Assembly: GCA_009667805.1 (NCBI GenBank)
Contig: CM019063.1
Coordinates: 54,668,881-54,732,880, forward strand
Direction of reading: 5' to 3'
DNA: 64,000 nt
From: Leptobrachium leishanense
Lineage: Eukaryota; Chordata; Amphibia; Anura; Megophryidae
The translations under genes were made by a program, and so were the position numbers. Within the stretch, counting starts at the first letter, position 1, and every line of letters starts with the position of its first letter. Below are positions 30,986 to 41,324 of the stretch, in pieces. Below the pieces are notes generated by a model, which was not told the origin of the DNA, ran no database searches, and saw only the letters and a program-made list of their open reading frames with translations.

Positions 30986-31314
30986 ATGTGCTCCTGAGAT
31001 TTTGCTGTTTATAAGCTGACCCGTGTGACCCGCTGTCGACTGCTGATTGCCTGCTGGAGGGGTATGTACCTGGCACCCTGCTGATCCGACCCTGTGCCTC
31101 TTCGCATCGTTTGGTGGACATTAGGGGTGCTCACGTGGCTTTGGGCCTACTTTGAAACCTACTGCCGGTGGGCATTTTGGGAGTTGGCGCGCCTGACCTG
31201 GAGTGTGGTGCGGCCTCTACTCTGCTGCCTTCTCGCCCGACATCGAGGTTGACACTGGAGGTGATGCTTTGATGCGGTGGATCCCTGCTGCAGGGCCGAT
31301 TATGCCTCCCCTGA

Positions 31315-31833
31315 TGCGACCTTTCCCCTCCTCCCGGGACTCTGAGCGGTGCGCTGCGGCGGCTGGATGGCTATCTACACTCCCTGTCCTCCGACGATGA
31401 TCGGCCTCTGACCCAGGGAGACCTGCGTGGTTTTCTGGAGGCTCTGCGGGGAGTTCCGGATGGAGCTACGCGACTGGCACTGTCTGCTGAGGTTGCAGTA
31501 GCGGATGAGCTGATTACTGAAGATGCAACCCTGGGACCTCAGCCTATGTTCGGCGCTGCTGGGACGCGGCCATCAGTCATCCCTGCGGAGACGAAGCTGC
31601 TGCCTTCGGCGGAGCCAGGAGAGACCCTGGTCGCCCCGGCGGGGCCGAGAGCCCAGGAGGCTGCGAGTGATATTCCGAGTGGCACACTTCCTTCAGATGA
31701 CAGGCCGCCGGAGGGGCCGCCGGTTCCGGGCATGCTGTATCCACTGGATGGATGGCGTTGGATAGGTATGGCGGTGGCTGGAGTGCATCGCTGTGAGGAG
31801 ATTTGGAATGTTCCTGCTGGGTGCTGTCCCTGA
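31315..31833 (+). other. GC-rich open frame, unassigned
   Basis: Frame 1 is open from just after the stop at 31312-31314 to the TGA at 31831-31833, about 172 codons. It has an acidic, Leu/Asp-rich stretch (RRLDGYLHSLSSDDDRPL, GDLRGFLEALRGVPDG) and then a Pro/Ala/Gly/Glu-rich stretch (SAEPGETLVAPAGPRAQ). No ATG opens it early; the first in-frame ATG is at 31546. It sits between inverted copies of family C and Tc1 debris, so it could be the 5' part of a retrotransposon ORF1 or gag-like gene. I do not recognise a domain. Confidence 0.3.
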
Positions 31834-32059
31834 GGGGGCTAAATGTCTTGTTTTTTGCTGGACACTGGCTGACTCTTTATAGTAGGGCCCTGTCCTCCTC
31901 TCCTTAACGGCTACCGATCCTCAGCTGCATATCGTTCCCAATTTTTGATGACACCCCCCCACCATGATGACATCCCCCTCCCGTAGAGACCTTGCTTAGT
32001 CCACCCTTTACGACCTAATTTTTTGCCCTCCACCACAACCCTAATAAGTACTACGGGTC

Positions 32060-32440
32060 CAAGCATCCAACTGCAACTGGTCATGCCTAGCTCCTAGCTG
32101 ATGAGGGTCCAATAAACCCAACCTGTCCAGGTGTGGCTTTGACCAGCTGCATAAACCAGATCTGTGCTAAAAAAAAAAAGCCATCTAGTATGACGTGGCA
32201 TTGATTGAAGGGTCATGTGTGAAAACAGACCCAGGATGCAAAAAAGCGAAACAGATGTCATTTGCATGTCTTACCCAGAGTTCCTTGCTGCATATGGGGA
32301 AGGTAGCACATTAGCTCTGTGAAGCAGGTCACTGAATTGCTGGGATGTGTAAATGTCTTCTACAATTATAAACTTTATTATTTGCATTGTGGAGGCTTTT
32401 AATCTCATTTTGTGCCCCCCCCACCATAACTTAAATGAGT
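32060..32440 (-). repeat. Interspersed repeat family C, copy 5
   Basis: CTAGCTCCTAGCTGATGAGG, the TTGACCAGCTGCATAA block, TTACCCAGAGTTCCTTGCTG, CATATGGGGAAGGTAGCACA, TGAATTGCTGGGATGTGTAA and CATTGTGGAGGCTTTTAATC follow the family C order in reverse. Confidence 0.75.
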
Positions 32441-32460
32441 GTGTACAGTATATATACAGT

Positions 32461-32973
32461 ATGCACTACTTGGCCAAAAAAAATAGTCACACGCTGTAAT
32501 ATTTGGTTGTGTGGCCTTTTGCTGTGATCGCGGCACGCATTCGCCGCGGCATCGTGTGGATAAGCTCATGCGATGTCACAGCATTTATTTGCGTCCAGAG
32601 TTTCATTAATTTGTGGCCAAGATCTTGTGTTGATGATGGGAGAGTCGCGGCGCTGCGTAAAGTCTTCTCCAGCACATTATCCCAAAGATTCTCAATGGGG
32701 TTAAGGTCTGGACTGTGCGGTGGCCAATGCATTTGTGAAAATTATGTCTCATGCTCCCTCAACCACTCTTGCACAATTTGATCCCGATGAATCCCGGCAT
32801 TGCCATCAGGGAGAAAAAACCCATTGATGGAAAAACCTGCTCATTCAGTATATTCAGGGAGTCACATGACCGCATTTTATGCTGAAACATATTAATCACT
32901 GCAGTAATTATCCAATGGAAGGCGAGCACCTATTGGCTGAGTTACATCCAGGTAGTATCGTTTTTGGCCAGGA
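32461..32973 (-). pseudogene. Deleted Tc1/mariner element with transposase C-terminus
   Basis: The minus-strand frame 32732-32487 reads MHWPPHSPDLNPIENLWDNV, the block with the catalytic Glu, then SHELIHTMPRRMRAAITAKG, typical of a Tc1-like C-terminus. The left terminus (CACTACTTGGCCAAAAA at 32464) and the right end (TTTTTGGCCAGGAGGTA at 32960) are imperfect inverted repeats. About two thirds of the gene is deleted. It is bracketed by family C copies in opposite orientations. Confidence 0.8.
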
Positions 32974-32994
32974 GGTATATACACAAACACACTA

Positions 32995-33345
32995 ATATAT
33001 ATATAATAAAGTTTATAGTTGCAGAGGACATCTACACATCCCAGCAATTCTTACACAGCTCTTGTGCAACATTCCCCATATGCAGCAAAGAACTCTGGGT
33101 AGGATATGCAAATGAGGTCCACAACTTCTCACGTCTTTTTGCAGCTAGGCTCTGCAATAACACAGAACCCGCCTTGCCCAGTGTCATACCATACTAGATG
33201 GCTTTTTTTTTCTTTTTTCAAAGGCCAGGTTATGCAACCAGTCACAATCACTCCTGGAGAGCTGTTTCAGGCTCATTTGCTCTCATCAGCAGGAGATAGA
33301 GTGTAACTGGTTGCTATTGGTGCTTAACCCCCTAGGAATATATAC
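32995..33345 (+). repeat. Interspersed repeat family C, copy 6 (uninterrupted)
   Basis: It runs from AATAAAGTTTATAGTTGCAG through CCCCATATGCAGCAAAGAAC, TTGCCCAGTGTCATACC, AAGGCCAGGTTATGCAACCA and CATCAGCAGGAGATAGAGTG to CTATTGGTGCTTAACC. It is the reference for the order of the other copies. Confidence 0.75.
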
Positions 33346-33361
33346 ACAGTATATATATATA

Positions 33362-33839
33362 TGGTATTGGTGATCGCACGCTAACCTGGTTTCAATCATA
33401 TGTATCTGATCGGTCGCAATATGTGTCCATTTCTGACAGCACTTCCCTTCCCCTCCCAGTCACGTGCTGTGTACCCCAAGGCTCGATACTCGGCCCCCCG
33501 CTATTCACAATATTCATAAATGATCTGCCCAACGTCTGCAAAGCCTCAACTGTACACATGTACGCAGACGACACTGTAATCTATACCAGCAAACCAAATC
33601 TCCCGCAGCTGGAGGCCGTGCTGCAAGAACAATTCACAGAGGTAGAAAAGTGGATCAAAGATAACAAACTTTTTAAAATACTGACAAAACTGTAACGATG
33701 CTCTTTGGAAGAAAACCTAAACTACATAAAATGCAAAATCCCCATCTATGTGTCAGGACAAGATCAAATGGCACACTGACCACAGTCACTTCTCTCAAAT
33801 ATCTAGGTATGTGGTTGGACCCAAATCTATCCTTTGGCC
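33362..33839 (+). pseudogene. LINE family L reverse transcriptase, middle part
   Basis: It reads GIGDRTLTWFQSYVSDRSQY, then VPQGSILGPPLFTIFINDLP (RT block with the P-Q-G-S motif), then MYADDTVIYTSKPNLPQLEA with the catalytic YADD. The thumb region follows after a frameshift near 33680 (KYLGMWLDP near 33800-33830). Both the 5' truncation and the frameshift make it inactive. Confidence 0.88.
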
Positions 33840-34104
33840 CAGGGGTCAAGTCCTGGGAAAAAAAGTGAGGGAACTCACCCATGAATTCCACAACCCCCAT
33901 TACCTGAAGAAAATATATATATATATATATATATCACGAGTATAGCAGCGCGTGCCGGTGATACCATTTTTATTGGGTTAACATTATATTTAAAAGACAA
34001 GCTTTCAAGAGTATAAACTGGAAACTATACTGATCAGTGAAAGGTATCACTACGTACAGGTATACTCATGATTGTGGCAACATATATATATATCACATAC
34101 ATAT

Positions 34105-34600
34105 ATATATATCCAGGCACAGACCCCCAGAATAATATACACAACACTGTGCCCCCAGAATAATATACACAGCGCTGAACCCCCAGAATAATATACACAG
34201 TGCTGAACCCCCAGAATAATATACACAACACTGAGCCCCCAGAATAATATACACAACACTGAACCCCCAGAATAACATACACAGCACTGAGCCCCCAGAA
34301 TAATATACACAACACTGAACCCCCAGAATAATATACACAGCACTGAGCCCCCAGAATAATATACACAGCGCTGAGCCCCCAGAATAATATACACAGTGCT
34401 GAACCCCCAGAATAATATACACAACACTGAGCCCCCAGAATAATATACACAACACTGAACCCCCAGAATAACATACACAACACTGAACCCCAGAATAATA
34501 TACACAACACTGAGCCCCCAGAATAACATACACAGCACTGAGCCCCCAGAATAACATACACAGCACTGAACCCCAAGAATAATATACACAGCACTGGTTA
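34105..34600. repeat. 28-bp minisatellite in H3, about 17 copies
   Basis: The unit is GAGCCCCCAGAATAATATAC plus ACAGCACT, with G/A variants. Minus-strand frames stay open and give 186-223-codon spurious proteins. Confidence 0.9.
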
Positions 34601-34611
34601 TATGGATATAT

Positions 34612-34990
34612 TTTCCCCAGTTCACATGGATATAATTGCCCCAGCTCATATGGGTATATATTGCCCCAGCTCTCATGGATAATGCCCCCCCAGCTCTCAT
34701 GGATAATGCCCCAGGTCTCATGGATATTGCCCCCAGGTCTCATGGATATTGCCCCCAGGTCTCATGGATATGCCCCAGCTCTCATGGATAATGCCCCAGG
34801 TCTCATAGATAATGCCCCCAGGTCTCATGGATAATGCCCCCAGGTCTCATGGATATTGCCCCCCCAGCTCTCATGGATATGCCCCCCCAGGTCTCATGGA
34901 TATTGCCCCCCCAGGTCTCATGGATACTGCCCCCCCAGGTCTCATGGATACTGCCCCCCCAGGTCTCATGGATAATGCCCCCAGCTCACC
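34612..34990 (+). repeat. 22-24-bp minisatellite in H3 related to that of H2
   Basis: Units such as GGTCTCATGGATAATGCCCC, CCA repeat about 16 times. The pattern CTCATGGAT-N-N-GCCCC is the same as in H2 (17478-18560). Confidence 0.8.
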
Positions 34991-35017
34991 TTTGCTGCTC
35001 CTCCTGCTCCTGCCGCA

Positions 35018-35228
35018 CATTGCCGGCGGCCGCGTGCTTCCTGCTTCAGCGGCCGCTGACAGGAAGTGCAGCCGCTCGCCTGGGATCTATGAAACAGCCA
35101 GGCGAGCGGCTCCACCTCCTGTCACCGGCCGTTGTAACAGGAAGCACGCGGCCGCCGGCAATGAGCGGCGGCGGCGTTCGGGCTTGGGCCACAGCGGGAA
35201 CGCTGCGTTCCCGCAGCGTTCCCGCTGT
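35018..35228. repeat. GC-rich palindromes in H3
   Basis: ATTGCCGGCGGCCGCGTGCT at the left pairs with AGCACGCGGCCGCCGGCAAT at the right (35018-35163), centred near AGGCGAGCGG/CCGCTCGCCT. A second short palindrome, GCGGGAACGCTGCGTTCCCG, follows at about 35195-35228. Confidence 0.9.
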
Positions 35229-35289
35229 GGGAGAAGTGCGGGAACGCCGTTCCTGCGCGTTCTCGCTCGACTCGATCCCTGCTTTGGCC

Positions 35290-35877
35290 CCCACATCGAA
35301 AAACTCATCTAAACTTTACCCCAAACTAGGTGCCCTGTACAGAAACAAATCCTGCCTGATCCCCGCAGTAAGAAAGCAGATTGTACAACAAATGCTTATG
35401 CCAGCTATTGAATACGGAGATGTAGTGTATGCAGCCGCCCCGCAAACACACCTCCAGAAACTTACTACATTGTATAACTCATTCTGTCACTTTGCGCTAC
35501 AATGTAACTACATGACCCACCATTGTGACATGTTAAAAGAACTAAACTGGCTATCACTGGAATCTAGACGCACCCTTCACCTTTCCAACCTGGTGTTTAA
35601 GAGCTTTTCTGGGAAGCTGCCACCCTACCTGAATAGGCTGCTTCCTCTAGCAGCTCCCTCATCCTATATCCTCCGATCCAGGACCAGCACCTTACTTGCA
35701 ATACCACAATACAAAAAGAAAGTGGCTCGATCCTCATTTTCCTACAGAGCACCGCAATTATGGAATAACAACCTCCCAGACGCCATCAAATCTTCCCCCA
35801 GTCTAAAGTCACTTAAGAGTTCTCTATTAACATACCTCAATACAGAATGCACCTGTAAACATGTAACGTAGTGACTA
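35290..35877 (+). pseudogene. LINE family L ORF2 C-terminal region
   Basis: The frame is open from the H3 boundary to TAG near 35871. It reads KLYPKLGALYRNKSCLIPAV, then QIVQQMLMPAIEYGDVVYAA, NYMTHHCDMLKELNWLSLES, and ends TYLNTECTCKHVT. This is the best-preserved C-terminus of the family here. The last residues are encoded by the first unit of the 39-bp repeat that continues in the 3' UTR. Confidence 0.85.
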
Positions 35878-36030
35878 TATACAGAATGCACCTGTAAACA
35901 TGTAACAGTGACTATATAAAGAATGCGCCTGTAAACATGTAACAAAGTGACTATATACAGAATGCACCTGTAAACATGTAACACAGTGACTATATACAGA
36001 ATGCACCTGTAAACATGTAACATAATGACT
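35872..36030 (-). repeat. 39-bp repeat, about four copies, in the LINE 3' UTR
   Basis: Units read, on the minus strand, CATGTTTACAGGTGCATTCT then GTATATAGTCACTATGTTA. This is the low-copy state of the unit that has expanded at 51990-53155 and 57246-57630. Confidence 0.92.
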
Positions 36031-36227
36031 ATTTCCTCCATATTTATTTTCTGTTAATCTGTATATTTGTGTTGTTTTTTAATATCTTGCATTTTATTAC
36101 TTTGTATTTCTGTAATTGTAACAATTCAATGTTCTTGAACCCAGGACATACTTGAAAACGAGAGAAATCTCAATGTATCCTTCCTGGTAAAATCCTTTAT
36201 AAATAAATAAATAAATAAATAAATATG

Positions 36228-37225
36228 AAAAACACATGGGGGGGTTGCACTCAGCCTAAACTAATCGTTTCAGTGCGGGTGCGTCTCAAAATAAAATTCA
36301 GAACAAAACCACGGAGAGAGCACTCCAGACAAACACATTCAAAAACCTGCAACAACAGCTCCATGCATGGGTACATAATATCAGCTTTTACCACATGGTG
36401 AAAAATTCTTAACTCTGAGCTTTGCTGAATAAAATGGTGGAAATTTGGTTCGCAATGAACGGCTGTGAATTGCTTAAGCCTGCCAACAGCGTCAATGTAA
36501 TCCACCCTCTGGCAGGTCCTACTCTGCAAACCTCATGACTGCCCATCATGGGATAAACTCACTTACTGAGGAACAGGTCCCCTTCATGGAGCTCCCGCAG
36601 ATCAAGGTTAAATAGGTCCTGGAGGAGGAGTACCTGTGGCAGGGAGGGGTGCTTACCCAGGAAATTCATATGAAAAACACATGGGGGGGTTGCACTCAGC
36701 CTTGACTAAGCGTTTCAGTGCGGGTACGTCTCGAAATAAAATACAGAACAAAACCACGGAGAGAGCACTCCAGTCAAACACATTAAAAGACCTGCAACAA
36801 CAGCTCCATGCATGGGTGCATAATACCAGCTTTTACCACATGGTGAAAAATTCTTAATTCTGAGCTTTGTTGAATAAAATGGTGGAAATTTGGTTCGCAA
36901 TGAACGGCCGTGAATTGCTTAAGCCTGCCAACAGTGTCAATGTAATCCACCCTCTGGACCTGTTCCTCCGTGAGTTTATCCCATGATGGGCAGTCATTAG
37001 GTTTGCAGAGTAGGACCTGCCAGAGGGTGGATTACATTGACGCTGTTGTCAGGCTTAAGCAATTCACGGCCGTTCATTGTGAACCAAATTTCCACCATTT
37101 CATTCAACAAAGCTCAGAGTTAAGAATTTTTCACCATGTGGTAAAAGCTGGTATTATGTACCCATGCATGGAGCTGTTGTTGCAGGTTTTTTAATGTGTT
37201 TGACTGGAGTGCTCTCTCCATGCTT
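36228..37225. repeat. Triplicated block: two direct and one inverted copy
   Basis: Copy 1 (36228-36575) and copy 2 (36668-36960) start ATGAAAAACACATGGGGGGG and run through ATGCATGGGTACATAATA to AATGTAATCCACCCTCTGG. Copy 3 (36955-37225) is the reverse complement (GAGGGTGGATTACATTGACG ... GGAGTGCTCTCTCCATG). Copies 2 and 3 form a large hairpin with a loop of about 60 bases. Class unknown. Confidence 0.85.
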
Positions 37226-37228
37226 TTG

Positions 37229-37259
<31 letters not shown>

Positions 37260-37749
37260 TACATACACACACACACTTTTCCCTGTATATTTAAAAAAAT
37301 ACCTCTCCATACTCCAGTGAATATTTGATGCTTTACAAAGCAGGATAAAGCTTTCCGCAGCGGAATAATTCTTCGATGGGAGCTTAATCACGTCCAGATA
37401 TGAATCATTAAGGCAGCCACATGTCCGTGGAAGAGTAATCAATAGACATATTAATACAGCTCGCATCAATAGCAATGCACTGTAATTTATATTGGTTTTC
37501 TTTAAATAAATATTGCGCGTAATGATGAGCTAGGAGCAGCAAGGCCTATAAATAAGAGGTGTACTTAAAACCTACTAAACAATCTGTAATGTATTTCCTG
37601 AGTGGCGAGTGAAGGTGCAGCGCAGGAAGCATGCAGGAAGATGTTTGCAGAAAACTAACCAAAAAAGAAGGAAAACGGTCAAACGGAAAAACAATATAAC
37701 ACAAGTCATCCATCCGTATTAAGGTTTGAGCATGCAAGTGATATGGAGC
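37226..37749. other. Microsatellite then low-copy sequence
   Basis: A (TA)n and (CA)n stretch at 37228-37275 precedes about 250 bases (37290-37540) unique in the window and rich in TTAATGATT/TGATTAAG words. A minus-strand frame (37475-37270) starts with a signal-peptide-like string, MRAVLICLLITLPRTCGC, but it runs into the (CA)n tract and I found no good donor. It may be conserved non-coding DNA or chance. Confidence 0.3.
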
Positions 37750-39290
37750 AGAATTTCACTTTTTTTCCTCGACAGAGAGAGACACAAACACACACAGACA
37801 AAAGAGAGACAACACAGACAGAGCAGGAGACAGACATATAGCCATAAACACAGACAGAGAGAGACACAAACACACACAGACAAAAGAGAGACAACACAGA
37901 CAGAGCAGGAGACAGACATATAGCCATAAACACAGACAGAGAGAGACACAAACACACACAGACAAAAGAGAGACAACACAGACATAGCAGGAGACAGACA
38001 TATAGCCAGAAACACAGACAGAGAGAGACACAAACACACAAAGACAAGAGAGACAACACAGACAGAGCAGGAGACAGACATATAGCCATAAACACAGACA
38101 GAGAGAGACACAAACACACACAGACAAAAGAGAGACAACACAGACAGAGCAGGAGACAGACATATAGCCATAAACACAGACAGAGAGAGACACAAACACA
38201 CACAGACAAAAGAGAGACAACACAGACAGAGCAGGAGACAGACATATAGCCATAAACACAGACAGAGAGAGACACAAACACACACAGACAAAAGAGAGAC
38301 AACACAGACAGAGCAGGAGACAGACATATAGCCATAAACACAGACAGAGAGAGACACAAACACACACAGACAAAATAGAGACAACACAGACATAGCAGGA
38401 GACAGACATATAGCCAGAAACCCAGACAGAGAGAGACACAAACACACAAAGACAAGAGAGACAACACAGACAGAGCAGGAGACAGACATATAGCCATAAA
38501 CACAGACAGAGAGAGACACAAACACACACAGACAAAAGAGAGACAACACAGACATAGCAGAAGACAGACATATAGCCAGAAACACAGACAGAGAGAGAGA
38601 CACAAACACACAGACAAACAAAAGAGAGACAACACAGACATAGCAGGAGACAGGCATATAGCCAGAAACACAGACAGAGAGAGACACAAACACACAGACA
38701 GACAAAAGAGAGACAACACAGACATAGCAGAAGACAGACATATAGCCAGAAACACAGACAGAGACACAAACACACAGACAGACAAAAGAGAGACAACACA
38801 GACATAGCAGAAGACAGGCATATAGCCAGAAACACAGACAGAGAGAGAGACACAAACACACAGACAAACAAAAGAGAGACAACACAGACATAGCAGGAGA
38901 CAGGCATATAGCCAGAAACACAGACAGAGAGAGAGACACAAACACACAGACAAACAAAAGAGAGACAACACAGACATAGAAGAAGACAGGCATATAGCCA
39001 GAAACACAGACAGAGAGAGAGACACAAACACACAGACAAACAAAAGAGAGACAACACAGACATAGCAGGAGACAGGCATATAGCCAGAAACACAGACAGA
39101 GAGAGAGACACAAACACACAGACAAACAAAAGAGAGACAACACAGACATAGCAGGAGACAGGCATATAGCCAGAAACACAGACAGAGAGAGAGACACAAA
39201 CACACAGACAGACAAAAGAGAGACAACACAGACATAGCAGAAGACAGGCATATAGCCAGAAACACAGAGAGATAGACACTCACAGAAACA
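37750..39290. repeat. 82-bp minisatellite, about 18 copies
   Basis: The unit runs AGCCATAAACACAGACAGAG, AGAGACACAAACACACACAG, ACAAAAGAGAGACAACACAG, ACAGAGCAGGAGACAGACATAT; AGCCAT recurs at 37840 and 37922. Left-hand units carry CCATAAAC and right-hand units CCAGAAAC with small indels. All three minus-strand frames are open, producing 500-580-codon artefacts. Confidence 0.95.
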
Positions 39291-39322
39291 CAGAAGAGAA
39301 CACGCATAAAGACAAATACACA

Positions 39323-40110
39323 CTGTAACGTAAGTCACTTTGGACTTGGGGTGCATAGGCATGGAGGCATATTTGAAGGATACAGGCCCCATAATCGTTA
39401 TTAGTTCATTGCCCTTTCCTGTGCAGAATGTTTGTGTAAATCTGTGATTATACAAGAATGCTATTGTCTGGTCCTTGTGTATCTGTTGTCTGTTGAAAGG
39501 ATTAGCATCCCAGCCTATCCTTGTCTCAGGAATGTGTTATCTCTTTATATTTAAAAATAGTTTGTAAATCTGCTGCCTGTAATCTGTTATCATTACGATT
39601 ACCATTGTCTGGCCTCGTTTGAAATTTTACATACAGGGTTATTCAGAGTGCGTGAAAAGCAGAAGAATGGCTGGAGAATGAAAAATTCTAGGTCAAAATA
39701 GCCGATTTTGGAAAAGACAGATGAAAGGGAGTATTTTTCTGGTTTGGCTATTTTGACCGAGAATTTTTCATTCTCCAGTCATTCTCCTGTTTTTCACGCT
39801 CTCTGAATAACCCTGATAATGTTTAATTTAACTGTCGGTACATAATCTAATTAGGTTTCACATTCCAAGAAGCAAATGTGTCCCATTGTCTGGTTGGGCC
39901 TCCCCGGCAGTTTCTAGGGGGGGGGGGGTTGTATATATAAATGACCCATGTTTGACTGTATAAATATATGTGTGTGTCCCTGATTAAAAACCAGTTCTAT
40001 TCTGACCCTACATGCAGTCACGACTCAAGGTCTGGGTAGCAGCTATACCATTCTAACCCTGAAAGACCTCAGATCTACAGACTTGTTTTATTTCTGGGGG
40101 ACACTAGGAA
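39323..40110 (+). mobile_element. Possible LTR, interrupted by a foldback element
   Basis: TGTAACGTAAGTCACTTTGG at 39323 could be an LTR 5' end. Downstream are a TATATAAATG promoter-like word (39935), GATTAAAAACCAG (39982), and a segment before CTGGGGGACACTAGG (40095) where a primer-binding site would lie. There is no second LTR, no flanking duplication and no coding region, so this is tentative. The element at 39634-39815 is inserted in it. Confidence 0.3.
39634..39815. mobile_element. 182-bp foldback element with ATA target duplication
   Basis: CAGGGTTATTCAGAG and CTCTGAATAACCCTG are perfect inverted ends. ATA flanks both sides (39631-39633, 39816-39818). Almost the whole element is a hairpin (GAGAATGAAAAATTCTAGGT pairs with its near complement). 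The termini are those of family M, but the interior is different and much shorter. Confidence 0.88.
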
Positions 40111-40239
40111 GGGTCTCTACGTGTACCTGTCTTTAAGCTGCGTCTAAGGACTGGAGGAAGGCACAAGAGTCATGATGGGACGAGGGGGGTCCAACAAGGA
40201 AGCGGCATTGGCAGATGAGACCCTGATAGGGTACTGAGA

Positions 40240-40680
40240 TCTGTTACACACACACAGCGATGCACACACAGAAATGCAGCTACAGAGACAGAAAGACAAA
40301 CACAAACACAGATAGACACTCACAGAGACACAAGAAGAAACACAGACACACATTGACATACACAGACAGAGAGTAAGAGAGACATACACAGAGACAAAAA
40401 TGAGACACAGAAAAGCAGCTAGAGATAGAGAAACACAGAGACAGACAGCCACAGAAACACACAATAAAATAGAGACACACACACAGAGACAAAGAGAGAG
40501 AAACAGACACAGCTAGAGACAGAGGCAGAGAGATACAAACAGAAACGCACATAGAGAAATAGACACTCACAGAGACACAAAAATAAACATATGGAGTGAG
40601 ACAGAGACACACACAAAGACACAATAAGAGACAGAGAGAGCGACACAGAGAGAGGTAGAGAAAACCAGAGAGAGATAATG
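40240..40680. repeat. Degenerate (GACACA)n-type microsatellite
   Basis: A purine/CA-rich stretch with irregular CAGAGACA, CACACAGA and AGACAGA steps. It is similar in composition to the 82-bp array but has no fixed period. Confidence 0.8.
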
Positions 40681-40689
40681 AGATATAAT

Positions 40690-41324
40690 TACCCATACAC
40701 ACCGTTAGACACCATTCCCTCCAACTGCTTTTCCCTCGAACTGCACGGACCTATTACCTTTTCCATCCTTTCCCATGGAGAGATTGGCCCCATTTCCCCA
40801 CCTCTGCAGGGAGCTAGCTTTCTCACATTGACCCTGCATGCACACAGGGAGGCTGTGCTTTGACTCTTTATACAATGGCCTATGCTGGTGTCAATACAGG
40901 ATGGAGTTAGAAGTCATGGGGTGCTGTGTTGGCCCCATCTCTCTTTGTTGACTTGCACTTCCTTCTGCTGTTTTTTTGACATTGGTCTTGTTGGCGTCTT
41001 GTTTTTGTCTCTACCGCTACATTCTGTTTGATGCCAGCTGCTCCGTGTCTGGGCACCGAGGCTGTGGTGACATCAGGGTGAACAAAAAAATTGGGTGTTT
41101 GGACAGAAGAGATCCAAATGTGAAGGACGTGGGTAATCTGAGATATGGATCCTACGGGAAAGAGGAGAATTAAATTAATTCATTTTCTGTGGTCAAATAC
41201 AAGTGGTATAAGCAGTTACTGTATGTAAATTAGTCATTAGTTTCGAAGCTATTTCTTTGTGTTGATAAGGTAACCGTCATAAAACAACAGTGTCTTACCC
41301 CAGCACGACCATTAGCAATTCCTC
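40690..41324. other. Low-copy sequence, no gene recognised
   Basis: Short frames (40678-40863, 40976-41173) lack recognisable domains. No transposon ends. Confidence 0.35.

Larger units (their letters stand above)
33840..35281. mobile_element. Non-autonomous hAT element H3 with perfect 8-bp target duplication
   Basis: CTTTGGCC occurs at 33832-33839 and 35282-35289, and once in the uninterrupted LINE copies. Termini CAGGGGTCAAGTC and GACTCGATCCCTG are near inverted repeats. The interior has a (TA)n tract, an unrelated interspersed repeat (33945-34075, AAAAGACAAGCTTTCAAGAG), a 28-bp minisatellite, a 22-24-bp minisatellite and a GC-rich palindrome. There is no transposase. The open frames over it are repeat translations. 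Confidence 0.92.
33362..36227 (+). mobile_element. LINE family L copy, split by hAT element H3
   Basis: Segment one (33362-33839) carries RT blocks 4 to 7 and segment two (35290-35877) carries the C-terminus. These are followed by a 3' UTR with four 39-bp repeats (35872-36030) and a terminal tail: GAGAGAAATCTCAATGTATC, CTTCCTGGTAAAATCC and (AAAT)n to 36227. Removing H3 and one CTTTGGCC joins the two segments in the same order as the minus-strand copy at 4510. The copy is 5'-truncated near 33362. Confidence 0.9.

Noticed and set aside
34034..34743. Minus-strand frames of 186-223 codons with YYSGGSVLCILFWG repeats
   Set aside because: 28-bp minisatellite in hAT element H3.
37191..37475. Secreted protein with signal peptide on the minus strand
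   Set aside because: The frame runs into a (CA)n/(TA)n tract with no good donor or stop context; the signal-like start may be chance in AT-rich DNA.
37706..39455. Minus-strand frames of 507-578 codons rich in Cys, Leu, Ser and Val (resembling a membrane protein)
   Set aside because: All three frames are open across an 82-bp tandem repeat; the hydrophobicity is a by-product of complementing GACACA-rich DNA.
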